Assembly (NCBI GenBank): GCA_018780645.1
Contig: JADMJJ010000007.1
Coordinates: 62,001 to 126,000, forward strand
Source of the DNA: Burkholderiaceae bacterium
GTDB lineage: Bacteria; Pseudomonadota; Gammaproteobacteria; Burkholderiales; Burkholderiaceae_C
Direction of reading: 5' to 3'
DNA length: 64,000 bases
A program made the translations under genes and the position numbers. Below the pieces are notes generated by a model. The model did no database searches and was not told the origin of the DNA. It saw only the letters and a list, made by a program, of their open reading frames with translations. This document shows, piece by piece, positions 57,735 through 64,000 of the stretch. The first letter of the stretch is position 1. Each line of letters opens with the position of its first letter.

Positions 57735-60044
57735 TCAGTGCTTGAACCCAATCGCCCGCCGCTGCCGCACCTCGGGCTTGACGCGGTGCTCGGCCTCCAG
57801 CTGCGACAGGAATTCGTCCGGTTCGAAGCCCTCGCCGAGGATGTCCACCTGGCGCTTGACGTTGGCGAAGTCGCCGGGCGTCAGCTCGTCCAGCTCGGCC
57901 AGGCGCTGGCGCTGCTCATGACTCATCGAAGCGGCCATGCCGTCCAGTGCCTCGGCCACGAACATGCGCTCGCGCTGCTCCGGCATCAGCGCCTTGAAAC
58001 GGATCTTGAAGGTGAAGCGGCGCAGGGCGGCCTCGTCCAGCTCCTCGAACAGATTGGTCGTGCAGATGAAGATGCCGGGAAAGCGCTCCATGCCCTGCAG
58101 CATCTCGTTGACCTCGCTGAGTTCGTAGCTGCGCTCGGCCAGGCGACGGCTGCGCAGGAAGCTGTCGGCCTCGTCGAGCAGCAGCACGGCGTCCTCTGTG
58201 GCCGCGGCGTCGAACATGCGCGCCATATTCTGTTCGGTCTCGCCGACGAACTTGCTGGCGATGTCGCTGGCCTGGCGGATCATCAGCGGCTTCTGCAGCG
58301 CCTGGGCGATGTGCTCGGCCAGCGCCGTCTTGCCGCTGCCGGGCGGGCCGAAGAAGCACAGGCAGCCGGCACCGCGCCGCTTCAGCGCCTCGACGACGCG
58401 GGCGATCTCGAAGCGCGATTCGGTGTTCAGCAGGCTCAGGTCGTAGCGGGTGACCACCGGCCTGGCGCCTCTCTCGCGGGCGTCATGGCCCAGCGCCTTG
58501 TCGGCGTTCTGCAATTGGCGCTCGATCAGCGACTCGACCGCCCGATCCGCGCCCGGGGATCCCGCAAGCTGCGCAAACCGCACCGCCGTGCGAATTTGCG
58601 CAGGCGTCAGGCCCCTGCGTTCGCAGAGTCTCTCTTGAAAGCCTGCGCTAACTTCCACGCCCTGAAGCGCGCGATTCACCAGCGCCAGCCGTGCCCCTGG
58701 CGGCGGCGACTTGAGCTCCAGGTGGTACTGGAAACGGCGCCTGAAGGCCGGGTCTATCTGCTCGATCCGGTTGGTGACCCAGATCACCGGCACCGGATTC
58801 GTCTCCAGGATCTGGTTCACCCAGGCCTTGCCGCTGACGCTGCTGGAGGGCGCGCCCTCGCCCGAGGAGTCGAGCCTGGCGATCAGCTGGGCGGTGTCGC
58901 TGGACAGCGGCGGGAACACATCCTCGACCTCGTCGAACAGCAGGGCGACCTTGTGGCCCCCCTTCAGGAACACCTGGCTGATCTGCAGCGAGCGGTAGCG
59001 GTCGCGGCCGGTCAGCGAATTGCCGTCGCGGTCGGCGTACTCGACCTCGTACAGATCCAGGCCGGCGCTCTGCGCCGCCACCTTGGCCAGCTCGGTCTTG
59101 CCGGTGCCCGGCGGGCCGTAGAGCAGCACATTGACGCCCGGCGCCTTGCGCTCGACCGCATTGCTGAGCAGGGACGTCAGCACGCCGAGGTCTTCGCTGA
59201 CGAAATGGAAGTCGCCCGGCGCCAGCTCGCTCCTGGTGGCCGGCCGGGTGAACACGGCCATCAGGTCGGACGGGCCCTGGTACTCGCGCATCAGCACCGG
59301 CGGCAGCTGCTCGCTGACCTTCATCAGGTCGGCCAGGTCGGTGATGTTGTGCTCCGAGATCAGGTTCTCGACCATGCCGATGCGTTCCAGCCGCGAGCCG
59401 GCGCGCAGCGCCTCGGCCACTTCCTGCTCGTTGACGCCGGCCACGGCGGCGATGGCAGCAAAGGCCTCCTGGGCGTTGTTGACCTTGAACTCGACCAGCA
59501 GGCCGCGCAATTCGCGCTGGTAGCGGGCCAGCGTCCCGTAGAGCAGCAGCGCGCGCTCGGCCGGGTTCAGCTGCAGCAGATCGGCCAGGGCATCGATATT
59601 CTTCTCGACGAGGGTGGATTCCTTCTTGAGCTGGCGCTCCAGCCATTCGCAGGTCGTGCCCAGCACGGACAGCAGGTCCTTGGGCGCGTCCTTGATGTAT
59701 TCGTCGATGTAGAAGAACAGCGACCCTTCTTCATAGGGGCCGTGCCAGACGCCGTAGCGCTTCAGAAAAGCCTCGTCGCCGAGCGATTCATGATCGCGCC
59801 AGGCCTCGTTGCTCTTGCAGCGTTGGGCCAGAAAGCCGCGCACCCGGGCCAGCACGCTGGCGGGCCAGACCAGATGGCGGCCGACGAAGGAGAGCAGGCC
59901 GGCGCAGTCGCGCCTGAGGTTGAAGCGGGCCGCGTGCTTGAGCGTCAGCGTGAGGACGAACTGCGAGCACATGCGGTCCAGCACCGGTGCCTCTTTGAGG
60001 CCGGGCGAAGGCAGCAGGTGCGCGTCTGACAGACGCTTGGCCAT
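57735..60044 (-). CDS. Tandem AAA+ ATPase (two AAA modules, ATP-binding protein)
   Basis: Walker A LLYGPPGTGKTELAK and CFFGPPGSGKTALAEH; Walker B VALLFDEVEDVF and AVLLLDEADSFL. Confidence 0.9.
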   Translation of the reverse strand: MAKRLSDAHLLPSPGLKEAPVLDRMCSQFVLTLTLKHAARFNLRRDCAGLLSFVGRHLVWPASVLARVRGFLAQRCKSNEAWRDHESLGDEAFLKRYGVWHGPYEEGSLFFYIDEYIKDAPKDLLSVLGTTCEWLERQLKKESTLVEKNIDALADLLQLNPAERALLLYGTLARYQRELRGLLVEFKVNNAQEAFAAIAAVAGVNEQEVAEALRAGSRLERIGMVENLISEHNITDLADLMKVSEQLPPVLMREYQGPSDLMAVFTRPATRSELAPGDFHFVSEDLGVLTSLLSNAVERKAPGVNVLLYGPPGTGKTELAKVAAQSAGLDLYEVEYADRDGNSLTGRDRYRSLQISQVFLKGGHKVALLFDEVEDVFPPLSSDTAQLIARLDSSGEGAPSSSVSGKAWVNQILETNPVPVIWVTNRIEQIDPAFRRRFQYHLELKSPPPGARLALVNRALQGVEVSAGFQERLCERRGLTPAQIRTAVRFAQLAGSPGADRAVESLIERQLQNADKALGHDARERGARPVVTRYDLSLLNTESRFEIARVVEALKRRGAGCLCFFGPPGSGKTALAEHIAQALQKPLMIRQASDIASKFVGETEQNMARMFDAAATEDAVLLLDEADSFLRSRRLAERSYELSEVNEMLQGMERFPGIFICTTNLFEELDEAALRRFTFKIRFKALMPEQRERMFVAEALDGMAASMSHEQRQRLAELDELTPGDFANVKRQVDILGEGFEPDEFLSQLEAEHRVKPEVRQRRAIGFKH

Positions 60045-60066
60045 GGGCAGCTCCTCACAAGCAAAC

Positions 60067-60137
60067 GACGGGCCGTTCCCTAGTTTGCTTGTCCCCCTCG
60101 GGGGGCCTGGCGCCTAGCGACAGGTCTGGGGGCACGC
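60067..60137 (+). repeat. Dispersed ~75 bp palindromic repeat, copy C (intergenic)
   Basis: gacgggccgttccctagtttgcttgtccccctcggggggcctggcgcctagcgacaggtctgggggcacgc. Confidence 0.75.
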
Positions 60138-60208
60138 GCACAGGGATGCCCCATCTTGGATCAGGCCGCGGCGCAGGGCAAGCCCTGCGGCGTGACTTAA
60201 GGCGCGAC

Positions 60209-60496
60209 TCAGTGCATGACCACGGGGTGTTGACTCATGGACGCGTAAGTCTCGATGTAGTCATCGATCTCTTCTTCGGACGGGTCGCCTTCGATAAGCG
60301 CCTGCACGCCCAGCTTGAAGCTTTCGGCCAGCGCGCCTTCGATGAAGATTTCCTTGCGGGCGAACTTGTCGACGATTTCGTAGCCGCCGCGGCTCAGGGA
60401 CTCGTCGCCTGCCTGCAGCTGGGGATTGCCCAGATTCGGCACCGGCACGTCGAATTGCACGACCACAAAGCTGTCCGAGTTGTAGAGCATTTGCAT
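60209..60496 (-). CDS. DUF3567-type conserved hypothetical protein
   Basis: MQMLYNSDSFVVVQFDVP...GYEIVDKFARKEIFIEGALAESFKLGVQALIEGDPSEEEIDDYIETYASMSQHPVVMH. Confidence 0.85.
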   Translation of the reverse strand: MQMLYNSDSFVVVQFDVPVPNLGNPQLQAGDESLSRGGYEIVDKFARKEIFIEGALAESFKLGVQALIEGDPSEEEIDDYIETYASMSQHPVVMH

Positions 60497-60645
60497 GTGG
60501 GTACTCCTTTGCAGCTAACTGTGGCCAATGGCAGGTATTTCAACCTGCCTGGGCCGCCATCGGTCCGGCGAAGCATTGACGCTCTCAGCGTGACAGTTTC
60601 ATCGGCCGGCGCCACCCTCGGCTTGAGGGGGTTGTGTCCACAAGT

Positions 60646-61608
60646 TCACGGTGTGGCCAGCTCTTTGTTCAGGCTCATTTCGAGCGCCTGCTCGCTGTTG
60701 TCCCGGCTCCAGCGCAGGCGTACCGGCAGAAAGTGGCGCTGCGGGTCCAGCCAGATGTCGATCTGCGGCTCGTAGGGACCCTCGGGCAGGCGTTGCAAAA
60801 ACACCGCAGATTCGACCCGGCCGACCGGCAGCTCCAGTGTTTGCGGGGCCTGGACGACGAAACGCCAGGTCTGCAGCTGGCCCTGCCGGGCCGCCACCGG
60901 CAGCAGCACCGACTCGCCCGGCGCGAAAGCCTGCGGATCGGCGGCGACAATGGCCGCAAGCTGCAGCATCCAGCTGAGCCGGTCTTGCGCACCGGCGGGC
61001 AGTGGCAGTTCCTGGCTGGAGCCGGAGAAGCTGATCTTGCCGGCCTCACGCTGGAAGTTGGTGGCGCGCCTTGCGCGGCCGCCTCGCTCGTCGGTCTGGC
61101 GCAGCGGGGCGAGGCCCGCGCCGTCGATGCCGCCCCGGCTGACCCAAGCGGGCAGCGGTCGATCGTCCAGCCAGCGCTCCAGCCGGGCCTCGTAGCGCTC
61201 GGGCGATGGGCGCCAGCTCAGCAGGGCCTCGCCCTTTGCGGGGCCGCGCCTGAGCTCATAGCTGAGCAGCGCGGCCGGCGCGAGCCGGGTGGCGTGGCCG
61301 GGCGTGGCCTGGGAAATTACAGCTGGCGTCTCGGCCGGCTCAGCGGGCGTTTGAACCGGGCTCCTCACCGGGCGGGCCGGTGCTGGCGCCGGCTCGACAG
61401 CAGGCGCTGGCCGAGGCGCCGCCGGAGGCGGCGGCGCCACCTGGACGGCGACCACCGCCGCGGCACTGGAAGCTGTCCCTTCATCCGGCGCATGCAGCAC
61501 CGTCAGCAGCGTGCCATGCAGGGCCAAGGCCAGCACCCCGGCGCCCAGCCAGGCACGGCGCCGGCGGGGCAGTCCGGCAGGGGGCGGTGAGTGCGGCGGC
61601 CAAGTCAT
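60646..61608 (-). CDS. DUF3108-like domain protein
   Basis: N-terminal TM, Pro/Ala-rich linker, LAPAALLSYELRRGPAKGEALLSWRPSPERYEARLERW...FLPVRLRWSRDNSEQALEMSL. Confidence 0.75.
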   Translation of the reverse strand: MTWPPHSPPPAGLPRRRRAWLGAGVLALALHGTLLTVLHAPDEGTASSAAAVVAVQVAPPPPAAPRPAPAVEPAPAPARPVRSPVQTPAEPAETPAVISQATPGHATRLAPAALLSYELRRGPAKGEALLSWRPSPERYEARLERWLDDRPLPAWVSRGGIDGAGLAPLRQTDERGGRARRATNFQREAGKISFSGSSQELPLPAGAQDRLSWMLQLAAIVAADPQAFAPGESVLLPVAARQGQLQTWRFVVQAPQTLELPVGRVESAVFLQRLPEGPYEPQIDIWLDPQRHFLPVRLRWSRDNSEQALEMSLNKELATP

Positions 61609-61654
61609 CGGACAATGCTGCCATTCGCGTCCAACCCGCACCATCCCCCTCAAG

Positions 61655-62656
61655 ATGAAACTCGCCACCTACAAAGACGGCTCGCGCGACGGCCAGCTGG
61701 TCGTCGTGTCCAAGGACCTGAGCACCGCCCACTATGCCAATGGCGTGGCAACGCGGCTGCAACAGGTGCTGGACGACTGGAATTTCATGTCGCCCCAGCT
61801 CGATGACATCTACGTCAACCTGAACCACGGCAAGGCCCGCCATGCCTTCAACTTCGACCCCAAGCTGTGCATGGCGCCGCTGCCACGGGCCTACCAGTGG
61901 GCCGACGGCTCGGCCTTCATCAACCATGTGGAGCTGGTGCGCAAGGCGCGTGGCGCGGAGGTGCCGGCCGGCTTCTATACCGACCCCTTGATGTACCAGG
62001 GCGGCAGCGACGATTTCCTGGGCCCCTGCGACAACGCCATCTTCACCAGCGAGGCCTGGGGCATCGACTTCGAGGCCGAGCTGGCGGTGATCACTGGCGA
62101 CATCGCCATGGGCACGGCGCCGCAGCAGGCGCTGGAGGGGGTGCGGCTCTTGATGCTGGCCAATGACTGGAGCCTGCGCAATCTGATCCCGGGCGAGCTG
62201 GCCAAGGGCTTCGGCTTCTTCCAGAGCAAACCGGCCACCGCCTTCAGCCCGGTGGCCGTGACTCCCGACGAGTTGGGCCCGGCCTGGTCCGGCGGGCGCG
62301 TGCACCTGAAGCTGCAGAGCATGTGGAACGGCCAGCGCGTCGGTCTGTGCGATGCCGGCGAGGAAATGACCTTCCACTTCGGCCAGCTGATCGCCCATAT
62401 CGCCAAGACGCGGAATGTGCGCGCCGGCTCCATCGTCGGCTCGGGCACCGTCAGCAACAAGGACTGGTCGCGCGGCTACAGCTGCATTGCCGAGAAGCGA
62501 GCGATCGAAACGATCGAGTCTGGCGAGGCCAGGACCGAGTTCATGAAGTTCGGCGACACCATACGCATCGAAATGAAGGGGGCCGACGGCATGAGCATCT
62601 TCGGCGCCATCGACCAGGACGTCGTGCCCCTGCACCCTGCGGAGCAGGCCGGTTAG
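61655..62656 (+). CDS. Fumarylacetoacetate hydrolase-family protein
   Basis: MLANDWSLRNLIPGELAKGFGFFQSKPATAFSPVAVTPDELG; EAELAVITGDIAMGT; GDTIRIEMKG. Confidence 0.9.
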   Translation: MKLATYKDGSRDGQLVVVSKDLSTAHYANGVATRLQQVLDDWNFMSPQLDDIYVNLNHGKARHAFNFDPKLCMAPLPRAYQWADGSAFINHVELVRKARGAEVPAGFYTDPLMYQGGSDDFLGPCDNAIFTSEAWGIDFEAELAVITGDIAMGTAPQQALEGVRLLMLANDWSLRNLIPGELAKGFGFFQSKPATAFSPVAVTPDELGPAWSGGRVHLKLQSMWNGQRVGLCDAGEEMTFHFGQLIAHIAKTRNVRAGSIVGSGTVSNKDWSRGYSCIAEKRAIETIESGEARTEFMKFGDTIRIEMKGADGMSIFGAIDQDVVPLHPAEQAG

Positions 62657-62747
62657 TGGGCCGACTCCAGCCGTTTTTGGCCGGAGTGCGACTTTGTTCG
62701 CGGAAGTGATTAGGGCTGGCGTCAGCTTCAAGATTCATCATGTTGCG

Positions 62748-63788
62748 ATGAGTCGAAGTCTCCGATTCCTTCTGCGCCTGTACCTCCTGGTGCTGCTGGC
62801 CCTGCCCGGGCTGGCGGCGGCCAGGGAAGTGTTGCGCGTGCTCACCTGGGACGGCTATGCCGATGCCGAGGTGGTGGCCGCGTTCGAGAAGCGCACCGGG
62901 GCCAAGGTCGAGGTCACCTACGCCAGCTCCGACGACGATTTGTGGAACAAGCTGGCCAGCAAGAAGGGCCAGGATTTCGATGTGTTCGCCGTCAACACGG
63001 CCGAGCTGCAGCGATATATCGCCGAAGGTCTGAGCGTGCCCATCAGCATGGCGGCGATCACGAACAACGCCCGGCAGCTGCCGCGTTTCCGCCGCTATGC
63101 CGACATTGCCGGCCTGGTGCGCGACGGCAAGACCTATGCCGTGCCCTACACCTACTCGGAGATGGGGCTGATCTACAACCGCAAGTTGGTGAAGACGCCG
63201 CCGACTTCGTTCGCCACGATGTGGGCGCCCGAGTACCGGGGCCGTGTGCTGGCCTTCAACACCAGCAACCACAATTTCACGCTGGCCGGCATGGTGATGG
63301 GGGTGAAGAATCCGTTCCAGCTCTCACCCGCTCAGCTGAACGAGGCGGCGCGCCGGCTGGTGCAGCTGCGGCGCAATGTGCTGACCTATTACGCCACCGC
63401 CGACGAGGTGGTCGAATGGTTCAAGCGCCATGAGGTGGCCCTGGTGTTTGCCAACTACGGCACCCAGCAGGTGCGGGCCTTGCAGGATGCTGGTGCCGAC
63501 ATCGGCTATGTGATCCCGCGCGAGGGCGCGCTGGCCTGGCTGGACTGCTGGGCCCTGTCCCGCGGCAGCCAGAATCCGGCCCTGGCCCAGCAATGGATCA
63601 ACTACACGCTGGAGCGGCCGGTCAGTGAGCGCCTCAGCAAGGTCCACGGACTGGCCAACACCGTGACCCCGTTTGCCGACAGCCCGCCGGGTGACAAGAT
63701 CATCTGGCTGGAGCCGATAGAGGATCCGGCGGGGCGCAAGTCGCTGTGGGACAAGATCGTGTCCGGCGAACGCCTGGAAAATTTCTAG
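62748..63788 (+). CDS. PotD-like periplasmic (polyamine-type) solute-binding protein
   Basis: Signal peptide; LRVLTWDGYADAEVVAAFEKRTGAKVEVTYASSDDDLWNKL...YAVPYTYSEMGLIYNRKLV. Confidence 0.85.
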   Translation: MSRSLRFLLRLYLLVLLALPGLAAAREVLRVLTWDGYADAEVVAAFEKRTGAKVEVTYASSDDDLWNKLASKKGQDFDVFAVNTAELQRYIAEGLSVPISMAAITNNARQLPRFRRYADIAGLVRDGKTYAVPYTYSEMGLIYNRKLVKTPPTSFATMWAPEYRGRVLAFNTSNHNFTLAGMVMGVKNPFQLSPAQLNEAARRLVQLRRNVLTYYATADEVVEWFKRHEVALVFANYGTQQVRALQDAGADIGYVIPREGALAWLDCWALSRGSQNPALAQQWINYTLERPVSERLSKVHGLANTVTPFADSPPGDKIIWLEPIEDPAGRKSLWDKIVSGERLENF

Positions 63789-64000
63789 ATGCGGTTCAGC
63801 GTCGGCATCAAGCTCGGGTTCTGGCTGGCCTTGCTGGGCGCGCTGTCCACGGCGCTGACCGGCTACTACATCTATGACCGCAGCCGCGACCTGCTGATCA
63901 AGTCCTCGCAGGACAAGCTGCTCACCGCCACCCAGGTGCTGGCCCAGCGCTTCAACGGCACGCTGTCGCACATCTCTGACGATGTGCGTTTTGTTGCCCT
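63789..64000 (+). CDS. N-terminus of a membrane sensor/signalling protein (truncated by window edge)
   Basis: ATG directly after the upstream TAG; MRFSVGIKLGFWLALLGALSTALTGYYIYDRSRDLLIKSSQDKLLTATQVLAQRFNGTLSHISDDVRFVA: one TM then periplasmic helix. Confidence 0.65.
   Translation, partial: MRFSVGIKLGFWLALLGALSTALTGYYIYDRSRDLLIKSSQDKLLTATQVLAQRFNGTLSHISDDVRFVA

Noticed and set aside
57666-60029. 787 aa + strand ORF opposite the AAA ATPase gene
   Set aside because: Antisense shadow of a well-supported AAA ATPase; no domain motifs.

Overview
This is a 64 kb high-GC chromosomal window, most likely Burkholderiales (the glycolate, Bug-receptor, PhaM, DUF3567 and PEP-CTERM gene content fits that order; this is inference, not computed). 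Gene density is high and the content is mostly core-like. Main blocks: glycerol catabolism and uptake (glpR | glpD-glpSTPQUV); two PEP-CTERM proteins; PPK2, TerB and an MCP; an Mce/Mla-type lipid ABC operon; two secreted alpha/beta-hydrolase lipoproteins; a DEAD-box helicase; an S41 peptidase; a KPAA-repeat histone-like protein; pssA; a nucleotide cyclase-PilZ fusion; a marR-glcDEF operon; a Bug receptor plus sulfatase pair; a lower-GC patch of four small genes; FIST and PhaM; a wHTH-HATPase-DUF4325 protein; cpdB; a tandem AAA ATPase; and a PotD-like protein abutting a truncated membrane sensor. Most notable observations: (1) three dispersed copies of a ~75 bp palindromic repeat, two of them in frame inside coding sequences (glpD and a phosphodiesterase) in opposite orientations relative to the gene; (2) a perfect dyad just upstream of glpD; (3) a long near-perfect REP-like hairpin at 57.67 kb; (4) a possible NspS/MbaA-like sensory pair at the right edge; (5) unusual fusions (RDD-ClpP-like, cyclase-PilZ, wHTH-HATPase-DUF4325). 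I saw no rRNA, tRNA, CRISPR array, transposase or clear prophage. All family calls come from reading the translations by eye; no database search was run.
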